Origin: Klebsormidium nitens
Lineage: Eukaryota; Streptophyta; Klebsormidiophyceae; Klebsormidiales; Klebsormidiaceae
Direction: 5' to 3'
Assembly (NCBI GenBank): GCA_000708835.1
Contig: DF236959.1
Coordinates: 230,183 to 294,182, forward strand
Length of the DNA stretch: 64,000 nt
Numbering within the stretch: position 1 is the first letter of the stretch; the number at the start of each line of letters is the position of its first letter. The position numbers and the translations under genes are program-made. This document shows, piece by piece, positions 12,597 to 28,757 of the stretch. The notes below the pieces were generated by a model that was not told where the DNA came from, ran no database searches, and worked only from the letters and a program-made list of their open reading frames with translations.

Positions 12597-15500
12597 CTAG
12601 TCTGCAGCGTTCTTGCTCTCAGGTTCGTAGAGGACATTGATCACCGTGTGCCGTTTCAGCACGTCCTTGAGACCCTTCCGTTGCGGGCGTGCCCCGGCCT
12701 TGCCGCTCGTGATTGCGATCGCAACGTCGTTGCCGAACAGTTTACGTTGCCACGTCAGCAGGATCGTCATGCCCAGAATCAAAACAACAGCCACCGATGA
12801 AATGATAGACAACGCAAAGGCAAGGGCCTGCAACAAAGACGGAGTTCGTTAACTCCACTCTACGGATGGCGAGAGCCCTTTCCCTTCTTTCTAAGAGGGT
12901 TTGACGGAAGAGACTCTGCCAGTGACGGTCAAAAGGTGACCTAAGATTGGCGGCGTCCTAAGCTCAACTTACAAAGTGATTCTACGCATTAGAATCAAGC
13001 CGGTGCTGCGTGCTTTGTGAGACCTTCAGTTTCACGCGAAAAACTACGCGAGAAGAGCGGTAAGTTTGAATCTTCGAAAAACTCCGTAGCGCTTGGTAAC
13101 GAGTCGGACAAGCTTCGACTGAGTTCTGCGTGAACTCTGCTCTCGTTTGGCGACGCGCAGCGACATATCGTTTCTGGATTTTCATTAGGCACCGGATCGA
13201 CCCTCGTTATGCAGAGAAGCCTTTTCTGGAGCAAGACCGTGGGCACTTTCAAATGCGACGAGAGAACGAGCTTGCCCGCGGTTTCGTAACGCGACAAACT
13301 TGTCCGTCAGGAAAAGGTCGGTGATGTTTACTGCCTCTGGTGAATGTAAGCACAGAAAGCGCGCTCCAAGAGCAAAGAAGGACGGAAAGAAGTAGCGTAA
13401 GCAAAGAAGTCACCTGAGTGAATCCGGTTGTGACCCCGTTGGCATACCCGATGCTCGCGATGCCAGCCGCCGTCATAGGGAATGCTGCGGAAAGAGAACT
13501 TCTTTTGTTGATCAAGCACGTTCCCTCGACTTACTTATCGTCCCGTAACAAATGATGTGGATCGGCGCCGTCTGGCACTTCTGACTCTTTAAATGTTTTT
13601 AGCGGTAAGCAGATGCGCTGTTTCCTTGATTGACGTCGACGAAGGACGTACGGAGCGGCCCCTTCGCGATGGAAAACTGCCCTCCCAGTCACGGTTCTTT
13701 TTCTGAAATTGTTCAACAGATCGTCTTCATCAGATCGGGCACTCCAAATTGCGGCAGGGGACCGCTGAACCAGGCAATCATTTTCTGAGCAACTTCTTGC
13801 AGTATTTGAGAACGCGGCATCTGGTAACAAATAAAGTCCACAATCGTGACCTTATTCTGTACGCTACTCCATATCCGGAAGCATCCTTCAGTAAGTGATT
13901 GAGAATCTTCAGTCAGGTGGGCGTAGCAGACGGAGTGCAGACAGCCTCTTCGTCGTGTTTGGAAACAAATCCATACGCTCATTGCCTGTGCATAAAGCAT
14001 CTCGTCGGATAAAAGGCAACTCCCTGGCGCGGCGACTCGAGGGAAAGAGTGAACAACTTACTGTAAGCCCACCACGCTAGGGAGAACTTCACACCGATGA
14101 ACTTGCGTGCCATGGAGAGCTGCACGGAAGGGAAAGGGCCAAGACGTCACGGGTTAAGCACGTGCACTTATCAGATACCAGGCGTCAACCAGGTGCATTT
14201 AGCGGCAAAACGACTCTTTCTCTCGAAAGTCGGAGGAGGAACTGAGGGACTGTTATTGATAAGCTGCTCATCTTGGGGTTGCTAAAAACGCTCGTCAGCT
14301 GCCGGGCTTCCGGAACGTCTCAATTCCGTAACAGTAAACTAGACCTGAGGGAACCCCAGTTTTGCCGCTTTGTTATTTCCCCCAGAAGTGAGAGTCCCGT
14401 TATAGGGCTTGGAAAAACCATGTGTGTTCGGGCCGTGTCCCGGGGACCAATTGAAAACTCTGCCTACACTTGTACTGATGTGAACTTTTCAAGGTTCCAT
14501 GTAAACACAGGATAATTGTCGGAGCGATGGTTGGCAAGATTGGCTGCAAAAGCTGTGAGAAGGAGCTGTACCTTTAAGGAACGGCAAGCACAGCAGCTCC
14601 CCGAAGTCCCTTTACATCTTCGAATCAGAAAGCGTTGCGGAATTAGCAGCCCATACGCCTTTGGACGAAACAGACTTTCTGCAGGGTGATCACACTGGTG
14701 CGGTGTGATGACGTCACCTCACCAGAATAAGGTAAAGGAAGCAGCCGAGCCAGAAGAGCCCTTTCGAAAAGTCGTCCGGGACACCCCCTTGGATCAGCCG
14801 CCACGTGGTACTTCCCTGCAACAGTAAAAGTAGTGCTGACCCTCAAGACAGTGCTCGTCGAACTAGAGGTGCGAGATACGAAACTTGGAGCAACACATTG
14901 ACCAGGAGAGAAAAGGTGGGTCTCGGACAGACGCTTTTGCAAAAGCGAATGACAACCTGCACTTGCAAACGGCTGATCCTATTTGGCTGCAAAACCGTTC
15001 CAAGCGCGCTCGGCATAACGAACTTCTGGATTTAAGTATCAACCATAAGGTGGCCCTACTTGCACCTGTCATCCAGCTCATCACAATGATCGCGTGGCGG
15101 AGTTATGAATCCAAGCAGGTTGCACGAAACAATCTGACTCTGACACGGTTTGCAGCTAAGCGTAAGGAACAAAAAAGTGTATTGAGAAGTGAAAACCCTA
15201 ACTAAGGCGGCCAGATGAAGAACAACTTAGGCTGAAAGTTATATCTGGATTTGTTACTCGATCGGATTTGCCGTCTATTCTGGAGGATCATGACCGTTTG
15301 ATCAGCCGCTACACACGACGTCACCGACTGTAGTGCAGCGGAAACCCAAAACTCGCCTGGAACGGTATCGCCAGAAAGAGGAAGTAGACCGGGTGCAGTT
15401 CGTCAGTAAGTGACGTCATGGACGGCAGCTGCTGGTACAGGGTTATGAAGACCACGACCCAGTGAGTAAACCCGACCGCGAAGAAGGCGACCGCGGGTTC

Positions 15501-18500
15501 GCGCCAGCCGCAAGAGACGGCGAGGCTCGCCCCCACGAAGCTCGGGATGATGCTCAGAAAGCTGGTCGGGTTAGCGACCTGCGGTGGGTTAAGAGAGGGG
15601 TTGAGCTGTGTGAATGGGCTCAAATGTCAGTGGTGCGGTCCTGCGTTCTAACTTTTGATATAGCATGTCAGCGGATGGCATACGACGGAACTGGTCAGTT
15701 TACCGACATGCGGCGATGGTTTCAGCGGGAGAGATACGAAGTTGCAAACCTGGGTCTCAAGAACAGTTAGGGTTTGAGGCGTGTACTCTCGCTACAGGCA
15801 GCCTTGGAGAGGGAGGATGAAAGTTTAAGTTCAGCCAGAGCTGGCGCCGAAGACAGCTTGATTTGGCGCCAGGGTTGGCGTCGGAGAAGCAGGTAGATCT
15901 TGCTTTTACAAAGCCAAATACTAGGAGCTCAGTGTAAAGGAACATATCGCATATGCACGTCGCACAAGTCCTAAGCGGACGGATTCTTGACGAAGGGTCG
16001 AGGTCTGAAAGTCGCATCGACTTTGTGTTGCTTGGTTGTCCATGCGCCGAGGGCAGGCCCAAACAACCCGTCAACGGGCCTCGGTCTTTGAAGCTGGTGT
16101 TGGTTTTGAACGTCAATCCCTCCGACAAAGAGAAAGCTGCGTGTCTCACCTTGCTGAGGCGCTCGTTGGATCCGGTCATCCAGTTGCCGTACCGCCGGAT
16201 CATGAGGAGCGTCAGCGGAATCATGGGCACCAGGAAGAGCGCGTAGGGGGGCTTGTGGCTGAACTGCAAGGTCGAAGGGCCTGTTGGTGTCGCTTCAAAG
16301 TGTCAGTCGAAGAGCCGGAGGAGCCGGTGTTGAATCTTGCAAGGTCAGCACGGCTGGGTACGAACTTCCTAACTTCAATGACTGCCTGCTTTGAGAAAGC
16401 GGTGACGAGATCGTGAACAGAACGGGTGTCAATTTTACCAAGTTCACTTTTAATGATCAATACAATCGGAGCGCTAGTGTCACGGTATAGGTTGGCACTC
16501 TGGACGCCGTGAAAGAATGTTCCGATGGACGTCCGAATCCAAATGTGTATGAGGTCGCCGGAACCGGCTTAGGTAAGACGCCCGACTTCAGATGGACAAG
16601 AGGTGGTGATGCATGGTGATACTCCTCTTGTATGACACTAAATGCTAACCCATGTTAAGCGGAGCTGAACATTGCAAGTATAGAGCCAAGTTAAGCGAGC
16701 ACGTAAAGTTGCCTGAGAGGAACCAAAGCTTACTCGGGGTGGAAGCCCGATCCCCAGGAAGAGGCACGCGATGAACGGAGTGAAGAAGAAGTTGGTTCGA
16801 ACGGGGTGCTCGCTTTCCCTTCGGACGTAGGGCGTCCAGAGAAACGCCTTGAGCAGGTAGACGAGGGAGAGGGAAAACTGCAGCCACACCAAGGGGGCAG
16901 AATTTAAGAAATCGATCAGATTGATTGCCGGTTTCTCTACTGGCTGTTCACGCACTAGCATATGGCTAAAGTTCGCGAACGTTTTGCTTGACATATTTTC
17001 CTGTGGCTTCTTCTTTCCTCATACAGCTACCTGCGGACAGAAGAGTTGAAAACAGGATTGACTGATTGTGGTCGTCTTTTCTTCGGCTGCATTTGGCACT
17101 CAGAATGTGGAGTTACTAAATGGTCAGTTAGTGAAACCTCAAGGCTTTCTGAAACGATAGCAACGATACATACTGTAACCATACCGCACCTTGTTTAAAT
17201 CAAACGCCACCCTTGCAGCGATGTTGTGACCAATAGCCCCACCTTACTCAAGCTATGCCAGCAGCCATTTCTTCCACAGGAGGCGGATCAAAATTACACT
17301 AGGAGCCAGTTAGCACCACAATATATGAGGTCAAGTACCATGGAAAAGCAGGGTCAAGATAACGTGAGCGTGGGAGTGCGCTTTGCGCACAGACTAGGAC
17401 TAGAACCAGAACAGATGAAGCCAAATAACAGAATGCGCATGTCAGCTTCTCACCAAAGAAAGACTGATCTGAACAAACGCTTACCAGCACAGCCGCAGAG
17501 AAGTACCAGAGACCCTCGCTGATCTCGACGGGGATGTTGGCCCACTGCATGGAGTGCGCCTGCGCCAGGTTCTTCCAGAGCACCGTCTGGCTGCCCAACC
17601 CCATGCAGATACCAAAGGTCGTAACCGGGATCCGAAGCAGAAGTGGCCACCGCTCATCTTGTGCAAGAGCCGTCGTTTCTCCTTCCTGGACAATGGAGAT
17701 TAGTGTGAGTGATTGCTATCTGGTGAATCTATGGATATGAGGCGCTTTGTAAGAGCAATCAAGTAAGTTGACTGGCAATCTAGACTGTCCGATGGTAACA
17801 CTGATTATTGTCGGATCAGAGTCAACGCTTTCTATAGGGCCTGGCAGGTATGAGCGGATGAGAACCTCTCTTGTGAGTTGCGTTTTTGAAGAGAGAGGAA
17901 CATCAGCTCCCTATCCTGCTCCTAGATGCCGTTTTGCATTCTTCTGGGTGGGGAAAGAAACATAGACAGGGACTCTGCAACGAGAGGCAAACGAAACCAA
18001 GCACATGGACCTTGCTTCCCGCTTTGTTGGATGAAAAGTTGGAGCTTGTATGACAGAAGGGTCCACTTTCCCAGACCTCTCCTGAGCTGCAGGACAGTAC
18101 AAGATTTGGAGACCTTTCTGGGCGATGAAGCTTTCTCAGCCTTGACCCAAGCTCTTCAATCTATGGCTGCTACGAGTGCCTCCTTTCAGCGCTGCAGAAA
18201 CCAGATTGCTTACCTTGATTGAGCTCCCCTAGTCCCAGCCTCTGCGGTACCGCTTTGGCACAAGCTTTCCAAAATCTGAACCCTTTCCAAATCATACCAG
18301 AACCGAGAGGAACCATAGGCTTCTACGACAAGAGAACGTAGAGCAATGGAGGAGCACAGCACATGCTGAACCTCTGCACTTACAGTCCCTGCAGCGCTTC
18401 CTGTGCTGCTTCGACCCCAGCTTTGTTGGTCAAAGAAAGCCAAAGCCAACAAAAGCCAACAATGTGAACAACATTGTGGCTCAGGAAATAGAGGAGAAAC

Positions 18501-18867
18501 ATCAGAACACAAAGAGTGCGCCTCTTAAAGGTTCAAAGAACATCCTCACCTTGAGCTCTTCTAGCTCCGGCCCTTGCAGTGCCTCCTGATATCGCTGTGG
18601 CCCCAGCTTCTCCACTGCAAGTCGCACCAAACTGTGCAGCTCTTGCAGCATGATCGTGCTCGCCAGGCCCGGGCACAGCTTAGATCGGACTAAGCGCCAC
18701 CGCCGCCGCGCCTCTTCGCGCCGCCTCCATTCTCCCTGGTGGCCTGTAAGTAGCCTGGTGAGCTTGCTAAGGGTGCTGTCCCCTGCGTGTCGGATCTGCT
18801 CAAGAAGGGAGCCGGCGGAGGCAAGGCTTGCCATGGGAGAGTCTAAGAGGGGCTGGTCTATGCTCAT
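12597..18867 (-). CDS. SLAH: SLAC1/SLAH-type (TDT family) anion channel
   Basis: Predicted plasma-membrane anion channel of 483 aa with about ten membrane segments. Exons are 18867-18550, 17685-17485, 16877-16734, 16263-16150, 15578-15357, 14815-14723, 14119-14062, 13484-13414 and 12827-12597, and every phase closes. Family landmarks in order: GICMGLGSQTVLWKNLA, EHPVRTNFFFTPFIACLFL, YGNWMTGSNERLSKVANPTS, FFAVGFTHWVVVFITLYQQLP, ELHPVYFLFLAIP, KFSLAWWAYTFPMTAAGIA and LFGNDVAIAI. The WAYTFPMT segment contains the conserved Phe that I believe matches the pore-gating Phe of plant SLAC1. The cytosolic N-terminus (about 110 aa) is shorter than in angiosperm SLAC1, and residues 50-75 are Arg-rich. 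The intron 14816-15356 uses a GC donor (CAG|GCGAGT). In land plants such channels release chloride or nitrate under kinase control; regulation here is not visible. The start at 18867 is the first ATG in the open frame. Confidence 0.93.
18225..18435 (-). repeat. Degenerate copies of anion-channel exon 1 edge
   Basis: Sequence resembling the last part of exon 1 of the anion channel (plus-strand reading near 18573-18612, CCTTGCAGTGCCTCC then TGGCCCCAGCTTCTCC) recurs more weakly in intron 1. Copies lie near 18380-18430 (CCTGCAGCGCTTCC, CGACCCCAGCTTTG) and 18225-18270. They read as decayed duplications, with no complete exon. Confidence 0.5.
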
Positions 18868-20656
18868 GTACCGTGTATCATGAGTCAAGGAACGTGCAAT
18901 CTGCGAGCCTTGGTTTCTAAAAAGGGCTATTGAAACCTGACAGGTGCTTTGATGGACCCAGTTGTTTGGTGGCAGCTGGTTGATCTCAAGGTGGGAAGAG
19001 TTGCGTGAGAGCTAAGCAATGAAGAAGGGGCACATCCGCTGCAAGACACTGCTGAGCTAAAATCTACAGCGTCTTAATTTGAGCAGCTTTGCTGTCAAAG
19101 GACAGCTCGAAGGTACTTATTTCTTTCTGGTTTTCCAAATCAATGCTCAGCATTCCTGAGCTCTCCAGATTCCAAAACGAAGATAGGTAATACAAGAAGG
19201 AACACGGCTTTGGAAGATGAATACGAGCGTTGGACTTGTGCCAAGACTCAGATTTAAAGTTAGAGTCGGAGCGTAGAGCAGCGCCGCGCAGAAAGCCATA
19301 TGGCACATGAAGGTACACACCACTCGAGCAACCATCGCATGATGGTCCTCGCGACGGCTCGCGTATTTAACTATTACACCGTACCAATGATTGTTCTGTT
19401 GGGAGGGGGCGACCGAGCAAGTGACCAGAAAATTCTGATTCAGTGCCATTCGAGTTGGAATGGTCGCCCTCTGCACCGTACCCTGTACGTTCGGTCAATT
19501 AATTTACGAATCCTTCATCGGCCCGTGAGTCGCCGTGACGCGCCTTGCACTTATTGCACGTACACGCGGCCTGCGACGCTCACTTTCAACAAGCAGCTTT
19601 GAAACTCTGAAAGGTCGGCCTTGTCCACTTACATTTTGCCGCGTGGCCGCCACCACAGCTCAACAGGCGGCCTACTTCATGCCTAGGATGAAGTATCCTA
19701 CTATTTAAAGGGTCTGCAATCCGACCAGCATATGACTTCCGTGTATCGAGATCAAGAGGTCGGGCAGCATACCGTAGACGTACAAATGTCATCCAAAGCG
19801 GTGCGATATCCCGGTTCTGAGAACGAGCGACTGTAGTACAGTAACGCACCACTGGTCTCTATCATGTATACCTACTTCAAGCTACTAAGCTTGCATGCCA
19901 ATTCCTGATAGAATTGTTTCATCTTAGCCCTGCGCGTCATTGCATGGTGCTGGCCGCATGTTAACTACACGTTAACTATTATACTTTGCACTGTCAAGTG
20001 CAGAGAAGCAAAATTCGTATAATTAAAGGTGCGTCGATCATGTATAAGTTTTCTGCAAGAAGGATGTATGCACACTTCATTCAAGTCGATCCGATCGCAA
20101 AGAAGTTCGCAATACAGTGGTTGTGACTAGGTTGGCTTGAGCGACATGTCGCCAGTGAATGGGACGTTCGTGAACATGGTCTGGCGGCAATATATACTGA
20201 TGACATATCGCTAGTCTCCCATGATGTGGTCGGATACAGTGTATACGTAGCATCGAGTCCAATGCAGAGGTTATTAGTGGCCCTGGATGCTCAGTAAAGC
20301 ACATTCTTCACCACGAGGCCGTTTTAGCCTAGCTTTAATTCCCTGGACAGATGCCACGCAGATGACTTGATAACAATCGCATCGTACCTTATTCCTACAG
20401 AGAACAAGACTAAGAGCTCGAAGGGCAGAACATAATTGGGCGGCATGGCAAGGCAAACTTCACCCTACTATTAATGCGTTGGGGATTCTGCAACCCTCAA
20501 ATCAAGGGCGCATGCAACCTGCATGGCAGGCTGGCTTGTTATTCAAAGAGGACGTCATCTGATCGGATGAGAAGGATAGAAGAATGGACTAAATGACCAA
20601 CAATGTTGACTTGATCTCTATCCGGTTGCGTCGTTAAAGCTTCAGCTTGCCTCCTC
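18868..20656. other. Intergenic region, no gene recognised
   Basis: This lies upstream of the anion channel and downstream of dolichyldiphosphatase, both on the minus strand. I found no conserved protein segment. About 19300-20450 is relatively AT-rich, with short palindromic words (GATCATG, GCATGC, CGTAC). The anion-channel promoter should lie in its left part. Confidence 0.4.
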
Positions 20657-23600
20657 TCAGCGGCCCTCAAACTCGTTCTGCTTTCGGACAACTCGAGAAT
20701 GACGATACTCTGCCAGCATAACATTAGGTATGTGACTAGAATCCCTGATACACAAGTATCGACAAATGGGATGATCTTCAATGGTTCGAAAGGTGGGAAT
20801 GAAGACGCAAGCGGATATTACATACCACGCAAGGGCATTGCAGCACCCAATGGCTCCTCCAGCCCATACTTGACGCCACGTATGATATCCTAGATACGCT
20901 CTGCACACGAACAGCCGATCTCAAAATCTGGTAGATGGGCTCCACACTGCTTTGGTATCTACTGCAGTTGACCGGAAGTCGAAACTTCCGCTTCACATCA
21001 TGTAAAAAGTGAGGACTGAAGGGCCCAACTTGGCCAAAGTCCTGAAGGACTAGGACTATAGCATGAAAACTCGAAACAAGGAGGGCCAGGTTTGTGGTGC
21101 TAGGCACACAAGGAAAGCTCATGTCAAGCACATTTACCCCCGAATCGAAACGGCTGGGCCCTTGAAAAGTGGACTGCGATTATAACGCGAGATTCAACCA
21201 GAGGGGAGCTCCGCTTAAGAGAAGCAAGGACGACCTCGAATATTAGGTCTGCCGGCGGGGCCCGCCATCATCTGAGCGCCGTCGACAGAAATTTTGCCAT
21301 GCAACTTGGCAAGGATAATTCTGGCCATCCTTATTGAAACTGGACGTTGGGTGTTGACGACTCGTTAAAGGCGAAGCGAATAAGCCAGAATAATCCGACA
21401 AAGGCGAAGGCCGGAGGAGCAAGTTTTTGGGGACTCTACGGAAGGACGGCGATTAGAAAAGACGACCGAAGACGACAAGACGATGGCCATTTGTTCAGAC
21501 TGTTCATTAATATCCGCTGAAAAGCAGACCAAAGAGGAGTCGAGGAAGTGGCCGTTCATTCGGCAATTCGAACGCTCCAGTCGAACCACCAAAAGAAACT
21601 TCCCTGTTTAAACGAGGCTCCCGGACAAAAAAATCGATTTTCCGGGCAAACTTTTCCAAACCCGGCCAGGATCTTCATAGCAAGCACAAGCATTTATCCG
21701 GCCCTCTACGGCCGGGTTTAGAGGGGCCTACTGGAGAACGCATCCATTTTCGCCGCCTGACAGATATATCTCAAGCTTTAACGGGAGAACATATATGAAG
21801 AATAAGTCGGGCGAAGACAGACTGAAAACCTTATCTTGCCATCCACGCGCTCTGCACCCCAATCTGCCCTAAGCTCCGACCGAACCCCACCCGCACACAG
21901 GGCTTGACCATGTTATTTATAGAACTTGTTGTTTATAGAGTCGAGAGTTGTGCTCGATAGGGGTTAATTTTGGGGCACCCAACGGTACTTTTTAAAGTTC
22001 CTGGTGATAGCCCGATCGGCACACAGCGAACTTGGAATAAGGCGGCCAGCTTTGTACGGAACTGTGATACTTTCCTCCAATAATATTCAGGATTTTAGAA
22101 GCTGATAAGCGATTTCAATCGTGGGAAGCAACCAAAAAACAATCATGTAAAAGATAGGAGAACTTCGCAAACGCCCCTGAGAAATCGAGGCGCCAGTCAA
22201 GACCCCGTCGCCAAAGTCGGTTTTCACCCTGAGGTCAGCGACGGCTCACCGGGACCACATGACGGAGAATGCGACGGGCCAGGGAATGACGACAGCGGCC
22301 CACTTGCTCAACCAATCGGAGAAGGTCAATCTGCAGTGGATATTCGGAGTCTACTGAGCTGGGGCCAGCAAGTCGAGGGCCTCCCGAATTGAACGAGTAA
22401 CTGAGCATGGGGCATGCTTAGAGGGATGCACCTACGGCAGTCGTTGCGTACACAGAGGTGCAACCTTTCTTTGAAAGGAAGGTGTTTTCTTCCCTCGTGT
22501 CGAAACAACGGTCTGTAGGATGAAGAGACAGTCAAGACGCCTCAACGCCTGCTTACTCGCTGCTAAGCATGCAATGCTCGACTCAAAAATGGTCTCCTCC
22601 AGGGGCGTCTCCAGCAGTTGGGAGGTGCAGAAGCAAGCAAAGAGGGGACAAGAGGCTAAAGCCCAGGGACTGGAACGATTGAAGGAGTATATCTTGACAG
22701 ACAAACGCTGGAGGTTTAAGGGTCAAGTTGTATTCGATCGCCGCACCCTTACCGTCGAAGGCACAAGAGCGTGGAATAAGTTGCAAAGAAGGTGACCCAT
22801 GCGGAATGGCTGGAAGGCCTGCGTCGAGGAATGGAACGAGTCAGACAAAGCACAACGTTTGGCTGTCTCCAGTGAGATTCCAACGGGCACAAAAACACAG
22901 TCGTCGTCTCGTGTCACTGCTTCTGATCGAAGCTGGGAGGAGATGGCTGAACTTGACAGAGAAGCCGGTTTCCGTTTTCCGTTTCCGTCTCGTTCGAAAA
23001 CGCGAACTGAATGGCTACGTAGGAAGCCCGTTCAGGAAAGTCCGCTTCTAAGCTACGAAGTCCGTCACAGGCACTGAAACCGAGGAGGCTTGAAGAATGA
23101 GAGGGTAGGCGTGAGAGGGACTTGCTCACCATCCGAAGGAACTACAACACTCCAGGATCGCACCTGCAAGTGAAATACGGTCAGACTTCTTCGCGATCGT
23201 ACAATGAACTGATGTCCGAAAGTGCCACATGTGTTCCCCAAACAAATCACGGTGGCTAACCGAAACTCACCCTTCAAGGGCAAAGCCTGTGGCTAGTGCA
23301 GACTTCTTAGGGAAGGGCCACCGCAGACGGTTGGAGGACCAATCTGGCACAAAGTCCATCTAGAAACGGATCGGAAGCGCTTGGCAGCTCTCCATGAACA
23401 GTATGCCGTTTCTTGATGGGGCTGCCAGTCCATCTGCTGTGACGTGCCGTGACCAATTCAATCAAACGCCCTTGAATTCCCCTCAGGTTTTATTGAAGCT
23501 AAAACATTTCTTGTGCACTCCAGTTTCAGCCCTGAAAGCCGCGAATTCAGGGACAACAGGTTGTCACAGGATTGTCCAGGCACATAGCAGGGGATGAGTC

Positions 23601-24424
23601 TGACTTGCCAATGAAGGTTTCACCATGGGTCAACCGCAGTAACTCACATGATGGTGGTCTTGGCTCCATGAAGAAGCGCTTCAGCGACTGGCAGAGGGCC
23701 TCATTGACAATCAAGCCTAAGCAGAAGACCATGGTTTGCAGCTCCCGCCTGAATATGATAAGCGCAGGGAAGGCGCCAAAGGCTATGGTATAAGGGGCCA
23801 GGGAGGCCAGGGCCAGGAGCTTCCCAAGTCCATCGCCCTCAGGGTACCTTTAAGAAGAAAAACATTCGCTTTTCCTGTTCGGAGTCCTTCGTCGACGGAC
23901 GGCTTCCAGACTACTTGATTTCATTTCTCCTTCTTTGTTGAGGCCCATAAACCCTTCCAGATCAATCATGACTGAACATTACAGTGGCTCAGTAGAAATG
24001 TTAAATTCGTTTTGGAGTTCTCAAATTTTGTCAGGACATCCTAGGAAGTGCACCGGCAGTCGCAAACCAGGCGCAACAATGGAATCCTGAAGGGGACCTA
24101 TGAGATGCGAAAACCAAGACTTGAGCTGCAAGCTGTAGTGGTGGTGACACTGACACTGAGAGGCAGAACTTCGCAGAAGAAAGGAATTGAAGGGGCCATT
24201 ATGTACAAGGTTACAGTAATATCACCATGTACCATGTTGCTTCCGTGCCACCACCTATTCTTCTCAAAACCGATTTCAAGCTTTCTGATATCAGGTGCAG
24301 CGACCAGGTAGAGATGCAATGCCGACATTGACCATGATCTTTGTAGAGTTCACATAAGAGCACTTCAAAGTCCAACTTACCTGACATGCGTCAACTCAAC
24401 AGACTTGTATACTGGTGGCAACAT
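20657..24424 (-). CDS. DOLPP1: Dolichyldiphosphatase (PAP2-type phosphatase)
   Basis: Predicted ER membrane enzyme of 222 aa that hydrolyses dolichyl diphosphate to recycle the lipid carrier of N-glycosylation. Exons are 24424-24381, 23847-23648, 23163-23130, 22818-22753, 22330-22250 and 20900-20657, with all phases closing. The protein starts MLPPVYKSVELTHVRYPEGD, as in plant homologues. All three PAP2 phosphatase motifs are present: KX6RP (KRFFMEPRP), the PSGH-like PSSHS reached through a W codon split between exons, and SRX5H (SRAYLGYH), whose first Arg is split across the 1.3 kb last intron. The C-terminus has the family signature IRDSSHIPNVMLAEY. Hydrophobic segments include ALASLAPYTIAFGAFPALIIF and MVFCLGLIVNEALC. 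Length matches plant homologues. It is divergent from NDUFS8, with 846 bp between start codons. Confidence 0.92.
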
Positions 24425-25270
24425 GGCGGTCAGACCTCTCAAGCCCAACTTGCTTCTGCACAACAGATCTGCCACTCTGATCCAAAGACGGTGCTCTTAC
24501 TAATCCACTTGCTTAAGAGAGTAGTGACTTGGCATCAGCACCTCCGTTTTGCCCAAGTATAATGCCAAGTACGACAGAGGCGCACTGGACAATGCTGTGC
24601 CAGGAGATCTATCTCTCACCATGGGTGTACTTTCTGTGCTGCAGCACTCTTTTACCTGGGTCTGCCAAAGAGCACTCCTAGGTAAGATGCTGATAAAACT
24701 ACGTCTCCCAAGGGCGGAGCCAGCTGGTGCCGATCTGTTCACCCTCAACTGGACGCTGGCAGCCAGAGAAGTGAGCTGGTGTTTTCTCCCACTGCCCTTC
24801 CATCACTTACTGTATATTGCATCTTGGACCGCCCAAATCCTATCTATTTGTCAGCTCAATCGGAGCCCGTATGAAAGGCCATACGACATCCTTCCTGTTG
24901 CATGTAAAGTTTTAATGATGCCCTACGTAGAGGCGCATAGAGGTCACCTGGAAAGCTTACGTGGTATGTACTATATGTTGGCTAAAAAGACGGTATATCT
25001 GCGTCGCTTATATCAACCACTAGCGCCATACAAGGTTCAGTATAAAGTTTGGATTTAGGTAATCCATCAACTGATGTCATGACTGGGTGATTCAACAACT
25101 TCAACTTCAAGGAGAGAGGTGGGTGCAGGTACAACTTCAAGTTTCAAGCGTTCTGTCAGACGCAACTGGGGCGCAAATTGGAGGGTGCTGTTGATTCGGC
25201 CGCAAGAAGGAAAGACAGCATATTGTTGGAGTGTTCACCGAAGCGAAGGCAGCCCTCAAGGCTGACAAAG
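24425..25270. promoter_or_regulatory. Divergent intergenic region of DOLPP1 and NDUFS8
   Basis: Start codons of two housekeeping genes face away from each other across 846 bp, so both promoters and 5' UTRs must lie here. An open frame at 24549-25058 (+) has no recognisable family. I see no clear TATA box at a convincing distance. The segment 25095-25146 contains repeated CAACTTCAA words. Confidence 0.45.

Positions 25271-28757
<3,487 letters not shown>

Noticed and set aside
22520-22795. 91-codon plus-strand frame rich in Lys/Gln/Arg
   Set aside because: It overlaps the dolichyldiphosphatase exon 22753-22818 on the other strand and has no recognisable domain.
24549-25058. 169-codon open frame on the plus strand
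   Set aside because: No family signature and no splice context, and it lies in the divergent promoter region of DOLPP1 and NDUFS8. It is likely chance.
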